Shown here piece after piece: positions 6,548-15,727 of a DNA stretch of 26,555 nt. The notes beneath the pieces were generated by a model. It was given only the letters and a program-made list of their open reading frames with translations. It searched no databases and was not told the origin of the DNA. Each line of letters starts with the position of its first letter. Position 1 is the first letter of the stretch. The position numbers were made by a program, and so were the translations under genes. Source of the DNA: an uncultured Victivallales bacterium (GTDB lineage Bacteria; Verrucomicrobiota; Lentisphaeria; Oligosphaerales; JAFGRS01); NCBI GenBank assembly GCA_903834675.1, contig CAILKC010000104.1:1-26555 (forward strand). The letters run 5' to 3'.

Positions 6548-9280
6548 ATGGGTTCACTGCGGGATGTCGTGATGCAGCGGACGGCGGCGTTCGGCCTGGG
6601 GTTGAGCGTGCTAGCAAACGCCGGGGCGCAGGCGGTTGCGGTCTACGTCTCCCCGGGCGGGCAAGACGCTGCGCCGGGCACGGAATCGGCGCCCTTCGGA
6701 ACGTTGGCGCGGGCCCGCGACGCGGTGCGCCAGATCAAGGCGAAGGGGACGCTGCCTGCTGGCGGCGTGCGCGTCATTCTGCGCGGTGGCACCTACCGTC
6801 TCGATGCCCCCCTGATCCTGACGCCCGAGGACTCGGGCACGGCAGAGGCGCCCGTCACCTGGGCGGCGTACCCGGGCGAGCGGCCGCTGCTGTCGGGCGG
6901 ACGCGCCATCACGGGGCTGCAACGCCAGGCGGACGGCTCCTGGTCGACGACCCTTCCCGCGGCCCGGGACCACGGCTGGGTCTTCCGCCAGCTGTTTGTT
7001 GAGGGTCGGCGCTACATCCCCGCGCGCTCACCCAACGCCGGGCAGTACCTGACCGTCAGCGGCATTCCCCAGGCGGATGGGAAGGGCTTGGCGCGCGACC
7101 GCTTCGTCTTTGCGCGCGGCGATCTGCAGGCCTGGCCCGATCTCGCCGATGTCGAACTGCGGCTGTACTTCAGTTGGAATACAGGCACGTTTCCGCTGCA
7201 GTCCGTGGATCCGGCAACGCGCGTGGCGGTCCTGGGGGGGCCCGCGGTCTGGTCCATCCCCAAGGAGGGCATGCCCACCTGTCCGTACCTGGTGGAGAAT
7301 CACCCCGGCGCCTGTGATGCGCCGGGCGAATGGCAGCTCGACCGGAAGAGTGGCTTCCTGCGCATTATCCCCTTTGGCGCTGAGGAGCTGGGTGCGGCCG
7401 AGGTGATCGCTCCGGTCAGCGAGCGCCTGATCGTGGCCGAGGGCGACCCGGCGGCAGGCCGCTATGTCGAGCACATCCGCTTCGAGGGCTTGTCGTTCCA
7501 GCACGCCGCCTGGCGGCTGCCGCCGACGGGTTACTCCACGCCGCAGGCTGAGAACACGCTGGGCGCGGCGCTCGAGTTCCACGGCGCGCGCCACTGCACA
7601 ATCAGCCGCTGTGAGGTCGCGCACGTGGGCCGCTACGGGGTCTGGTTCGGCGCCGACTGCTCGGACAACACCATCGAACGCTCCCACCTCTATGATCTCG
7701 GCGCTGGCGGGGTTCGCCTTGGGACGACGGATACGGCCACCGCTTTCGAGCGCGTGGCGCACCACAACCGCATCGATAACTGCTTCATCCACGATGGCGG
7801 GCACATTCACCCGGGCTCGACCGGCATCTTCATGGGCTTTGGCCGCAACAACACCATTTCGCACAACGAGATCTCCGACCTGCGCTACACTGGCATCTCG
7901 CTGGGCTGGACCTGGGACAGCGTCCGTTCGGGAACGCGCGAGAACCTCGTCGAGTACAACCACGTGCATCACGTCATGCGTGTGCTTGAGGATGGCGGCG
8001 GCATCTACAGCCTCGGGCTCACGCCGGGTTCCGTGATCCGCAACAATCTGATCCACGATGTCGGGACGCCCCCGGACGCGATCGGCCATGGCATCTACCT
8101 CGATGGCGGCAGTGCCGGGGTGCTGTGCGAGAACAACATCTGCTACGACTGCGGCGACGGCGGCATCCGCGTCCAGCACGGTACTTCCAGTCTCACCGTC
8201 ATGAACAACATCAGCGCCTTCTGCGGCTTTGGGCTGGGCATAGACTCAGAGCGTACGAACCTTTTTGAATACAACATCGTGGTCCTGGACGGCGAGGCGA
8301 CGCCCTTCCGCTACGTCCCCGAATGGCAGAGCTACAACAAGATCATCGACTACAATCTCTACTGGCACGTGCAAGCGAAGCCTCTGCGCTTCCTTGATTT
8401 CACCTTTGCAGAGTGGCAGAAGAAGGAGGGCATCAAGGACATCTGGTACACCCCGCGGATGGATGCGCACTCGCGGGTGGCGGATCCGAAGTTTGTCGAC
8501 CTGGCGAAACGTGATTTCCGCCTGCTGCCCGACTCGCCGGCTCTCGCCCTGGGCTTCCGGCCCATCGATATGAGCAGCGTCGGCCTGTACGGCGACGCGG
8601 AATGGACCGCACTGCCGCAGCAGCACCCGCCGCGTCCACTGTTGGCCACCGAGAGCACCCTCGGTCGGCAGTTGGTAGTCGATGACTTCGAGGAGTCGGC
8701 GCCAGGGCAGAAGCCAGCCTACGCGGCCCTGGTGGAGGCCCCCAAGGAGGGCGCCTACATCGAAATCAGCGCCGATCGCGCCTCCTCCGGCAAGCAGAGC
8801 CTGAAGTTTGTCGACTCCGCCGCGGCGTCGATCTACTACTACCCACACCTGTACTACAGCCCCAAGCTCGTTGGGAATCTGCGCCTCAGGGTCAGCTTCG
8901 ACCTCTACCGCGAGCCCGGCGCCATGCTCTGGACTGAATGGCGTCACACGCCCGGCTACGCCAAGGTTGGCCCCTGCCTGTACATCGAGGCGGATGGTCG
9001 ACTCCTGTTCCAGGACAAGCGGCCCTCCGACTGCATCCTCCCGGCCGGCCAATGGCTGCATGTCGAGATGGTGGACGGGCTCGGGGTGTTGGCTGATGGC
9101 CTGTGGAGCCTGAAGATCACGGGCGCTGACGGGGCGCTGCTGTTCGAGCAAGGGAATCTGCCCTGCGACCCCGAATTCAGCCGTGTGCTCTGGCTGGGTT
9201 TTGTCGCCCACGGCACCGCGCCAGCGTTGCTGTACCTGGACAACCTGGCGATGCGGGCGGACGAGTCACCCGGAAAGTAG
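6548..9280 (+). CDS. Secreted right-handed parallel beta-helix glycosidase-like protein (GH141-like)
   Basis: A 910-residue protein with an N-terminal signal peptide (hydrophobic run, cleavage near ANAGAQA). It begins with the YVSPGGQDAAPGT segment and RGGTYRL and TPEDSGT motifs that open many beta-helix carbohydrate enzymes. Residues about 300-600 hold the helix coils, with repeated N/H-rich turns such as HNEISDL, NNLIHDVG and NNICYDCGDGGIRV. Asp482 (LEDGGGIY) and Asp519 (IYLDGGS) stand where GH141 enzymes such as B. thetaiotaomicron BT1002 carry their two catalytic Asp residues, from memory of the family. Residues about 700-905 form a beta-sandwich, LamG/concanavalin-like, probably carbohydrate binding. 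The ATG at 6548 follows GAGGAG by six bases; an upstream in-frame ATG at 6524 lacks this. GH141 includes alpha-L-fucosidase and xylanase activities; a pectate-lyase-like role is the alternative. Confidence 0.82.
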   Translation: MGSLRDVVMQRTAAFGLGLSVLANAGAQAVAVYVSPGGQDAAPGTESAPFGTLARARDAVRQIKAKGTLPAGGVRVILRGGTYRLDAPLILTPEDSGTAEAPVTWAAYPGERPLLSGGRAITGLQRQADGSWSTTLPAARDHGWVFRQLFVEGRRYIPARSPNAGQYLTVSGIPQADGKGLARDRFVFARGDLQAWPDLADVELRLYFSWNTGTFPLQSVDPATRVAVLGGPAVWSIPKEGMPTCPYLVENHPGACDAPGEWQLDRKSGFLRIIPFGAEELGAAEVIAPVSERLIVAEGDPAAGRYVEHIRFEGLSFQHAAWRLPPTGYSTPQAENTLGAALEFHGARHCTISRCEVAHVGRYGVWFGADCSDNTIERSHLYDLGAGGVRLGTTDTATAFERVAHHNRIDNCFIHDGGHIHPGSTGIFMGFGRNNTISHNEISDLRYTGISLGWTWDSVRSGTRENLVEYNHVHHVMRVLEDGGGIYSLGLTPGSVIRNNLIHDVGTPPDAIGHGIYLDGGSAGVLCENNICYDCGDGGIRVQHGTSSLTVMNNISAFCGFGLGIDSERTNLFEYNIVVLDGEATPFRYVPEWQSYNKIIDYNLYWHVQAKPLRFLDFTFAEWQKKEGIKDIWYTPRMDAHSRVADPKFVDLAKRDFRLLPDSPALALGFRPIDMSSVGLYGDAEWTALPQQHPPRPLLATESTLGRQLVVDDFEESAPGQKPAYAALVEAPKEGAYIEISADRASSGKQSLKFVDSAAASIYYYPHLYYSPKLVGNLRLRVSFDLYREPGAMLWTEWRHTPGYAKVGPCLYIEADGRLLFQDKRPSDCILPAGQWLHVEMVDGLGVLADGLWSLKITGADGALLFEQGNLPCDPEFSRVLWLGFVAHGTAPALLYLDNLAMRADESPGK

Positions 9281-9647
9281 GTCGCGACGCCGCTCGCGAC
9301 ATGGCTCGAAGAGAAACGACGCCACCGGCGCTCGCAGCGGCTCTGCCAGAGCTTCCGCCGCAGCGGCAGAGACCGCGAACCGCCGCGGGTCTTGCAGACG
9401 GCTGGTGCTGCAGGCGGTGAGCCGTCCCCCGTCCCGCGCCTCTGGCCGACCGCTCACCGGCGCCTGCGCGCCTGGGGAGCTTCGCCCTCCACAGTCCGCG
9501 GCGAACTTCACTTAGGTATTTGTGCCTCTTGCTCAGGGCCAGGCTTGAGCACGTGGAGCCTTGGGTAATGCGTCGGAACTTTCAGCGCAACTCGTGGCGA
9601 TGAAAGTGGAGGGTTCCAGAGGCTGACGGCTTCGTGAATAATCCCGG
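9281..9647. other. Convergent intergenic region, no gene
   Basis: About 370 bases between the stops of the beta-helix and carboxypeptidase genes. It contains a possible hairpin with CTCTGCC at 9341-9347 and GGCAGAG at 9365-9371, but without a following T run, so it is not a classical terminator. The tandem near-palindromes GTCGCGAC and TCGCGAC near 9284-9301 were noted. No coding sequence is supported. Confidence 0.5.
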
Positions 9648-11390
9648 CTAGGGCGTGGCGTAGAAGTCGGCGATGCCTTCGGCGAAGGCCTGGCCCCAGG
9701 TCAGGTACTGTTCCTGGGTGCATTCGCCTTCGCCGAAGATTTCGATGGAGTAGGCCAGGCGGGCGCCGGCCTCGAAACGCAGCCAGCCGCAGGCGAGCCG
9801 GTTCAGATCGCTGGTGATGCCGGTCACGGTCTCGACCCGTTTGCGCCATAGGTTCGTGCCGATCTTGCCGCTCAGGCGCGGCGAAATCGCCGCGATCAGC
9901 CGTTTCGCCTCGGCTTCGGTGCGCTCGTCCGTGATCTCCTTGCCGAAGGACATGAACTCGGTTCGGCGCTCTGGGATGCACCAGCCGTGGAAATCCATGG
10001 ACAGTTCCACCGTGCGGCCCCGTGCGCCCAACTGGCGCACAAAGGTCTCGACGGCGGTGGTTTCCGCCGTGGTGCCCTGGCCCCACTGCCGGTTCAGGTT
10101 CCCGGCAGGGCAATAGAGGTTACCCTGAGCGATGCCGTCGGGGTCCATCATGGGCACGGCGTAGACCACGAAGCCGCGGCGCAGGGCAGCGGCGCGGGGA
10201 TCGTCGGCGAGCAGGAAGCGACACAAGCCTTCCAGAGCCAGGGCGCCGCTGGTCTCGAGGTCATGCTGCAGCGTGGTGAACAGCAGAATCCGCTTGTCGG
10301 CCTCCGCTACGGCCGGATCGGTGAGGGTATAGAGTCGCAGGTCGCGGCCCTGCGCCGTCTTGCCAATGACGCTGGCCGCGAAGGCGGGGTTGGCACGCTG
10401 GGCCGCGATGAAGCGTGAGACCCGGTCGGGAGGGTAGGGGAAGAACGAGGCGATCCAGGCCGGCGAGGCCGTGAAGCGCTGCTTGAAGGTGAGCACGGTG
10501 CCATCCTCATTCCAGGAGGCGCCCGCGATGCCGCTCCAGGTGTCCTGGTCGTAACTCATGACCGGCAGTCGCGTGCCGTTGCCGCCGGTCTTGTCCCGAC
10601 CGAAGGGTGCGGGGTTGATATGGAAGGTCACCTCACGGCCGGCACAGCCCTCGACGCGGAAGTGGAACCAGAGGAAGCTCGAGCGCGGTTTGTCTTCGGG
10701 AAAGGCGTAGGCGTAGAACTCATCCGGGCCCATCTCCTTGACCTTGCCGATCACGCCGTTTTCAAAGTCCGCCGTGAGCTTCACCTGTCCTGTGCCAGCC
10801 GCCGGAGCCAGGTCATACACCGCCGCTGCCGAGGGCTCGAAACCGCCATTTTTGAGCAGGTTCGGGGCTCCCGCGGCGGGGTCGCCGAAGAAGGCGTCGT
10901 CCCAGCAGATCTGGCCGGCCTTACGGAGGTACAGCAGCAGGCGGATGCGTACTGCTTTCTCCGGCACCTTGATCTCGCCGACGATCTCGGTCCAGTCCAC
11001 GGCCAAGCCGAGGGTGGTGGAAACCAGTTCGCGGCGGCCCTTCTCTCCTGCCGCTGTGTAGGAGTCGATCAGGAGTTGTCCCTGCCCCGCGAAAGGCGTC
11101 CCGGTGCGGTACCACACGGCATAGCGGTAGGTCTTGCCGGGGGTCAACGCGGTCGCGCCGAAGAACTCCTGCACCAAGCAGGCGCGTGCCTCGGCCTGCA
11201 TCGAGGGGCCGAAGAGCGTGGCGCACCCCGTGCCCCCGTGCGGCTGGGCCAGGTCGGTCGCGACGCGGTGCGTGCCTGGCGTCGGCATGGAGACGTCCCA
11301 ACCAGCAACCGACGGGAGGCTCTGTGCCTTGGCGAGAAGCCCCGCCAACAGCGTGCTGACGAGCGCCAGATGAAGGAGTGAAGTCCGCAT
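9648..11390 (-). CDS. Secreted M14 zinc carboxypeptidase with N-terminal CBM-like domain
   Basis: A 580-residue exported protein. MRTSLLHLALVSTLLAGLLA is a clear signal peptide, and the ATG at 11390 has GGAGG five bases upstream; the open frame extends further but without meaning. Residues 25-185 look like a CBM4/9-type beta-sandwich ending in NLLKNGGFE. Residues about 200-325 resemble the beta domain that precedes the catalytic domain in cytosolic carboxypeptidases (CCP/Nna1, M14B). The peptidase follows with zinc ligands His376 and Glu379 in QHDLE, substrate-binding Asn433-Arg434 (NLNRQW), His468 in DFHGW and the general base Glu550 in YSIEI, so it looks active. The usual HPGE is HDLE here. 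It probably trims C-terminal residues from extracellular peptides. It lies 197 bases downstream of the Gfo/Idh gene. Confidence 0.85.
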   Translation of the reverse strand: MRTSLLHLALVSTLLAGLLAKAQSLPSVAGWDVSMPTPGTHRVATDLAQPHGGTGCATLFGPSMQAEARACLVQEFFGATALTPGKTYRYAVWYRTGTPFAGQGQLLIDSYTAAGEKGRRELVSTTLGLAVDWTEIVGEIKVPEKAVRIRLLLYLRKAGQICWDDAFFGDPAAGAPNLLKNGGFEPSAAAVYDLAPAAGTGQVKLTADFENGVIGKVKEMGPDEFYAYAFPEDKPRSSFLWFHFRVEGCAGREVTFHINPAPFGRDKTGGNGTRLPVMSYDQDTWSGIAGASWNEDGTVLTFKQRFTASPAWIASFFPYPPDRVSRFIAAQRANPAFAASVIGKTAQGRDLRLYTLTDPAVAEADKRILLFTTLQHDLETSGALALEGLCRFLLADDPRAAALRRGFVVYAVPMMDPDGIAQGNLYCPAGNLNRQWGQGTTAETTAVETFVRQLGARGRTVELSMDFHGWCIPERRTEFMSFGKEITDERTEAEAKRLIAAISPRLSGKIGTNLWRKRVETVTGITSDLNRLACGWLRFEAGARLAYSIEIFGEGECTQEQYLTWGQAFAEGIADFYATP

Positions 11391-11547
11391 GCCGCCCTCC
11401 GCACGGCGCCGCCGTCGGCGCTGGCCCTGCCGCAAACGACGGATTGGCACCGCGAGCGCGGCTTGCCGTGCTGGTCCACTGCCAAGGCTTCTGTCCCCTC
11501 TCGGCGGTCCGGACGGCGGCCCCAAGCCCGTTACGGCAGAGTGCGCT

Positions 11548-11573
11548 GAAGCCCCCTCGGAGTGGGGCGCTTC
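11548..11573. terminator. Hairpin downstream of the Gfo/Idh/MocA gene
   Basis: GAAGC (11548-11552) pairs with GCTTC (11569-11573), and an inner CCC with GGG, around one mismatch. It begins 15 bases beyond the oxidoreductase stop on the minus strand. There is no T run on that strand, so it may be a weak terminator, an RNA-stability hairpin or chance. The rest of 11391-11587 is non-coding leader for the carboxypeptidase. Confidence 0.35.
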
Positions 11574-11587
11574 TTCCCGGCGCGCCC

Positions 11588-12934
11588 TCAGCCCAGAGCC
11601 TCGTGGCGGACCAGATCGCGGACACGTACCGGCTGGCCGGTCTTCATCGACTGGTTGGCCGCGATGCCGGTGAGGATGGAGCGGGCGCCGTCAACGTAGC
11701 CCGCGGCGTGCCCGAGCGGGTCATCCTGCACCCCGACCAGGATATCGCGCAGCAGGCGGCCGTCGCCACCGCCATGACCGCTGAGATCGCCCTCGTCGAA
11801 GTCAATGACCATCGGCTTGCCCCAGAGCGGCTGGAAGATGATCATCGGCACCATGCCCTTCTTGTCCTGGCCGAGTTCGCGCATCCCGGGCATGGTGAAG
11901 TCCTCGGGTGTGCCGGCGTTGACGTGAGCGGTCTCGACCACGTTGAACTCGAGACGGCCCTTGGTGCCGTTGAAGCAGACGCGGTAGCCTTCCCAAGGGC
12001 AGAAGGCGTTCAGGGTGTAGGTCATCACGGCCTTATTGGTGTACTTGACCATGACGCTCATGGTGTCCTCGATCGAGATGCCATCGCCGAAGACGCTCTG
12101 GTCGCGGTAGTAGCCATCCTCTTTCTCGGCATCGAAGTAAAGGCCGGCCATCCGGGTATCGGTGTCGCGGACCTTGAGCGCGAAGGGGTCACGCGCGGCA
12201 ATCGCGCTACCACGGGAGCGGTTGTAGAACTCGGTGACGCCGCGCACTTCGGCATTCTCGCGGCCGTAGAAGCGCAGGTCGCCCAGGGCGAAGACAAGCT
12301 GCGGCCCCGAGTCCAGCCACCAGTTGACCAGATCGAAGTGATGGGTGGCCTTGTGGACCATGAGGCCGCCGCTGTTACGCTTGTCGCGGTGCCAGCGCCG
12401 GAAGTAGTCCGCTCCGTGCGACGTGTCCAGCAGCCACTCGAAGTGTACGCTGATGATGTCACCGACCATGCCGCTGCGCAGGATCTCCTTGATCTTCGTG
12501 TTGCGGGGCGAGTAGCGGTAGTTGAAGGTGACCGTGAGGTGCTTGCCGGTACGCTGCACCGTATCGACGATCTGCTGGCACTTCTCGGCGTCGACGGTCA
12601 TGGGCTTCTCGCTGATGGCGTCGCAGCCCAGTTCCATGGCCCGGCAGATGTAGCGGTGGTGGGTGCGGTCGACGCTGGTCACGATCACCGTGTCAGGTTT
12701 CTGCTCGGCGATCATGCGGTCGAACTCGTGGGCCTTGTAGGTCGGCAGGCCAGCCTTGCCGTAGTGCTCCTTGATGAGGTCGTTGTTATGGTCCAGGCGA
12801 TGCTGGTTCACATCGCAGAAAGCCGTCAGTTCGCCGTATTCGCTGAACTCTTTCATCAGAGCCGCGGTGTACATCCACGAGCGCCCGCCGGTGCCCACGA
12901 GCACATAGCGTTTACGGCTTTGCCGTTTCTTCAT
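11588..12934 (-). CDS. Gfo/Idh/MocA-family oxidoreductase
   Basis: A 448-residue NAD(P)-dependent oxidoreductase of the glucose-fructose/inositol dehydrogenase family, acting on sugars or cyclitols. The N-terminal Rossmann fold opens with VLVGTGGRS (11-18); SEKPMTV places the conserved EKP at 109-111; the active-site segment H194-K-A-T-H-H-F-D201 corresponds to the family HxxxHxxD region. The remaining roughly 240 residues are the alpha/beta sheet domain, longer than in typical 330-380 residue members because of insertions around 230-300. No signal peptide. The ATG at 12934 follows AAGGGA. The gene lies 59 bases after the FGE-fold gene on the same strand. Substrate cannot be told from the sequence. 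Confidence 0.9.
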   Translation of the reverse strand: MKKRQSRKRYVLVGTGGRSWMYTAALMKEFSEYGELTAFCDVNQHRLDHNNDLIKEHYGKAGLPTYKAHEFDRMIAEQKPDTVIVTSVDRTHHRYICRAMELGCDAISEKPMTVDAEKCQQIVDTVQRTGKHLTVTFNYRYSPRNTKIKEILRSGMVGDIISVHFEWLLDTSHGADYFRRWHRDKRNSGGLMVHKATHHFDLVNWWLDSGPQLVFALGDLRFYGRENAEVRGVTEFYNRSRGSAIAARDPFALKVRDTDTRMAGLYFDAEKEDGYYRDQSVFGDGISIEDTMSVMVKYTNKAVMTYTLNAFCPWEGYRVCFNGTKGRLEFNVVETAHVNAGTPEDFTMPGMRELGQDKKGMVPMIIFQPLWGKPMVIDFDEGDLSGHGGGDGRLLRDILVGVQDDPLGHAAGYVDGARSILTGIAANQSMKTGQPVRVRDLVRHEALG

Positions 12935-12993
12935 GGGTCCATTCCCTTCTGCGTTCCTGGGCCTGGCCTGGTCCAGCCTGACAACCCACTCGG

Positions 12994-13839
12994 TCAGTGG
13001 CTTTCCGACTGCGGCGCCAGGCAGGTACGAAAGCCAACCGTTGCGTTCGCCTGGCCCGGTCCGTAGCCGAAACGGTAGGCCGACCGTACCCCCCCGGCGT
13101 CGTCGATCCAGCTACCCCCACGACGCACGCGGGAGGAGGTCGCCTGCGTGTTCTCGGGATCGGCGTTTGGCGACCGACCGTAGTAGTCTGCGTCATACCA
13201 GCCCAGGCACCACTCCCAGACATTGCCGCTCATGTCATACAGCCCTAGCTCGTTCGGCTGCTTCTGACCGACGGGATGCGTGCAGTTGCCGCTGTTGGCA
13301 TCGTGCCACGCTACCTCCGTGGCGCTGTTGGAGCCACTGTAGGTGAAGCCGCGGCTCTCGCTGCCGCCTCGGGCCGCGTATTCCCACTCCGCCTCGGTCG
13401 GCAAGCGGTACTCGTGGCCGGCCGGCAGACGCCCGGCCACCCGCTCACGCACGGTCAACTTCTCGCAGAATGCCACGGCATCGTCCCAGGAAACGGTTTC
13501 GACGGGGTGCCGTGCGTCTTTAAAAGTACTGGGGTCCGTTCCCGCGCCCGAAGCGGACTCCGCCCCACCCAGCATGACCGCCTTGTACTCCGCCTGCGTC
13601 ACCGCCACCGTCCCCATCCAGAACCCGTGCGAGAGCTGCACCTCATGCACCGGCTTCTCGTCCGCTTCCCCTTCGTTTGAGCCCATCTGGAAGCTGCCCG
13701 GAGCGACATAGGCCAACTTGAGACGAACGCCAGGCACGGTCCAAGCCCGGCCTGCCGCCGGACCCGGTGCCGACGCTTTCCCCTTACCCGTGTCCTGCGC
13801 CGTGTCCGGCGCCAGAGTCTGAAGGGTCTTCGCCCGCAT
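12994..13839 (-). CDS. FGE-sulfatase-fold protein (SUMF1/EgtB/PvdO-like), lacking catalytic Cys
   Basis: A 281-residue protein whose body (about 40-275) is the formylglycine-generating-enzyme fold: GSFQMGS, a KPVHEV segment, VTQAEY, HPVETVSWDDAVAFCEKL, RLPTEAEWEYAARGG, GLYDMSGNVWEWC, RRGGSWIDD and VGFR. Genuine FGE carries two Cys in the GGSxxC...C region; here it reads GGSWIDDAGGVRSAYRF with none, so sulfatase activation is unlikely. In related bacteria such domains often act as stand-alone or kinase-linked binding or effector modules. There is no signal peptide or membrane helix; the first 30 residues are Ala/Pro/Gly-rich and disordered. The ATG at 13839 follows AAGGAG. It lies 24 bases after pckG and 59 before the oxidoreductase gene, probably one transcript. 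Function not known. Confidence 0.88.
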   Translation of the reverse strand: MRAKTLQTLAPDTAQDTGKGKASAPGPAAGRAWTVPGVRLKLAYVAPGSFQMGSNEGEADEKPVHEVQLSHGFWMGTVAVTQAEYKAVMLGGAESASGAGTDPSTFKDARHPVETVSWDDAVAFCEKLTVRERVAGRLPAGHEYRLPTEAEWEYAARGGSESRGFTYSGSNSATEVAWHDANSGNCTHPVGQKQPNELGLYDMSGNVWEWCLGWYDADYYGRSPNADPENTQATSSRVRRGGSWIDDAGGVRSAYRFGYGPGQANATVGFRTCLAPQSESH

Positions 13840-13863
13840 AGCCTTCTCCTTCGCTTCAGGCCG

Positions 13864-15675
13864 TTACATCTCGAGACGTTGGCGGATCTCGTCAAGCTGC
13901 GCCCTCATGCGGGCGGGAAGACGGTCGCCGAACTGGGCGAAGTGCTCCTCGACGTCCGGTATTTCGGCCTTGAAGGCCGCGACGTCGACGCGCAGCAGTT
14001 CCTGCAGGTCCTCGGCGCTGACCTTAAGACCGACCACATCGAGGTCAGCGGGCCGAGGCATCATGCCGATCGGGGTATCGATGGCGCCGGCGGTCCCGTC
14101 CAGGCGCTCGCACATCCACTTCAGCACGCGGCTGTTCTCTCCGAAGCCAGGCCATAGCCACTTACCCTGCGGGCTCTTGCGGAACCAGTTGACGTAGAAG
14201 ATCTGAGGGGCCTTGGCTCCGAGCGCATCGCCCATCTTGAACCAGTGGGCGAAGTAGTCCGCCATGTTGTAGCCGCAGAAGGGCAGCATGGCGAACGGGT
14301 CACGGCGCAGTTTGGACTTGACGTCAAGGGCCGCCGCGGTGGGCTCTGAGGCGGCCGTGGCGCCCATGTAGACGCCGTGGTCCCAGGAACGGGCCTGATG
14401 GACCAGGGGCATGACGGCGGTGCGGCGACCGCCGAAAACTAGGATGTCAATCGGCACGCCAGCGGGGTCTTCCCAGGCCGGGCAGATGACCGGACACTGG
14501 CGGGCCGGGGCGGTGAAACGGGCGTTCGGATGCGCCCCCTTCGCCGGCTTGCCCTCGGCATCCGTCAGGTCAGGCGTCCACTCCTTGCCCTTCCAGTCGA
14601 TGCCGTGCGCGCACGGCTGGTCCATGTCTTCCCACCAGACATCCTTGTCGTCGGTCAGGACGCAGTTGGTGAAGATCGTATTCTTCTTGATGGTTGCCAT
14701 GGCCATCGGATTGGACTTGAAGCTAGTGCCGGGCGCCACGCCAAAGAAGCCGGCTTCGGGGTTGATCGCCCGCAGGCGGCCGTCGGGACCAACCTTCATC
14801 CAGGCAATGTCATCGCCGACACATTCGCATTTCCAGCCCGGGATGGTGGGTTGCAGCATGGCCAGGTTGGTCTTGCCGCAAGCCGAGGGAAAGGCGGCGG
14901 CAAGGTGGTAGACCTTACCCTCAGGATTGGTCAGGCGCAGGATGAGCATATGCTCTGCCATCCAGCCTTCGCGGCGCGCCATGGACGAGGCGATGCGCAG
15001 GGCCAGGCACTTCTTGCCCAGCAGCGCGTTGCCGCCATAGCCCGAACCATAGGACCAGATGAGGTTCTCTTCGGGGAAATGCGAGATGTACTTCTGTTCG
15101 ATGGGAGCGCAGGGCCAGGCGCTGTCCTTCTGGCCAGGTTTGAGCGGCGCGCCGACGGAGTGCAGGCAAGGGATGAACTCGCCCTCGGCGCCGAGGACCT
15201 TGATCACCTGGTCGCCGACCCGGGTCATGATGTGCATGTTACAGACGACGTAGGCCGAGTCGGTGATCTCGACGCCGATCTTGGCGATGGGCGAACCAAT
15301 GGGTCCCATGGAGAAAGGGATGACATACAGCCGACGACCCCGCATGCAGCCATCATACAGCGCCGTCATCGTCCGCTTCAGCCCGACCGGGTCGACCCAG
15401 TTGTTGGTCGGACCGGCCTCGGCTTGGGTGCAGGAAGCGATGTAGGTGCGGTTCTCGACCCGGGCCACATCGGAGGGATCGGAACGGAAGGAAACGCAGC
15501 CGGGACGCTTCACCGGGTTCAGCGGAACGCCCATTCCGGCGGCGACCATCTCGGCCATCAAGCGGTCATACTCGACCCGCGAGCCGTCGCACCAGCAGAC
15601 TTCGTCCGGCTTGCAGAGAGCCTCGACTTCCGCCACCCACTTCAGCAACTTGCGGTTCTTCGTCACGATCGCCAT
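13864..15675 (-). CDS. pckG: Phosphoenolpyruvate carboxykinase (GTP)
   Basis: A 603-residue GTP-type PEP carboxykinase, which interconverts oxaloacetate plus GTP with PEP plus CO2 for gluconeogenesis. The length is that of the GTP family. Diagnostic segments are [16 protein letters not shown] (209-223), the kinase-1a/P-loop FPSACGKTN (262-270) with the hyper-reactive Cys266, GDDIAWM (287-293) as kinase-2 metal site, and [11 protein letters not shown]. Manganese ligands are expected at Lys222 and His242. The ATG at 15675 has GGAGG at seven bases. It follows purC by 52 bases and precedes the FGE-fold gene by 24, so purC-pckG-FGE-Gfo may form one transcript, an unusual neighbourhood for this enzyme. 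Confidence 0.97.
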   Translation of the reverse strand: MAIVTKNRKLLKWVAEVEALCKPDEVCWCDGSRVEYDRLMAEMVAAGMGVPLNPVKRPGCVSFRSDPSDVARVENRTYIASCTQAEAGPTNNWVDPVGLKRTMTALYDGCMRGRRLYVIPFSMGPIGSPIAKIGVEITDSAYVVCNMHIMTRVGDQVIKVLGAEGEFIPCLHSVGAPLKPGQKDSAWPCAPIEQKYISHFPEENLIWSYGSGYGGNALLGKKCLALRIASSMARREGWMAEHMLILRLTNPEGKVYHLAAAFPSACGKTNLAMLQPTIPGWKCECVGDDIAWMKVGPDGRLRAINPEAGFFGVAPGTSFKSNPMAMATIKKNTIFTNCVLTDDKDVWWEDMDQPCAHGIDWKGKEWTPDLTDAEGKPAKGAHPNARFTAPARQCPVICPAWEDPAGVPIDILVFGGRRTAVMPLVHQARSWDHGVYMGATAASEPTAAALDVKSKLRRDPFAMLPFCGYNMADYFAHWFKMGDALGAKAPQIFYVNWFRKSPQGKWLWPGFGENSRVLKWMCERLDGTAGAIDTPIGMMPRPADLDVVGLKVSAEDLQELLRVDVAAFKAEIPDVEEHFAQFGDRLPARMRAQLDEIRQRLEM

Positions 15676-15727
15676 CGAGTATCCTCCGTGCTTAATCCTC
15701 AGGGGTATGACGCGGAAACAGGCGGTC

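Noticed and set aside
7028..8179. Minus-strand open frame of 383 codons
   Set aside because: Antisense to the beta-helix gene; no start signal or domain.
11378..13066. Long plus-strand open frame of 562 codons
   Set aside because: It is antisense to the carboxypeptidase start and the Gfo/Idh gene, which have clear family motifs; its translation shows no domain and has the composition of a GC-rich shadow frame.
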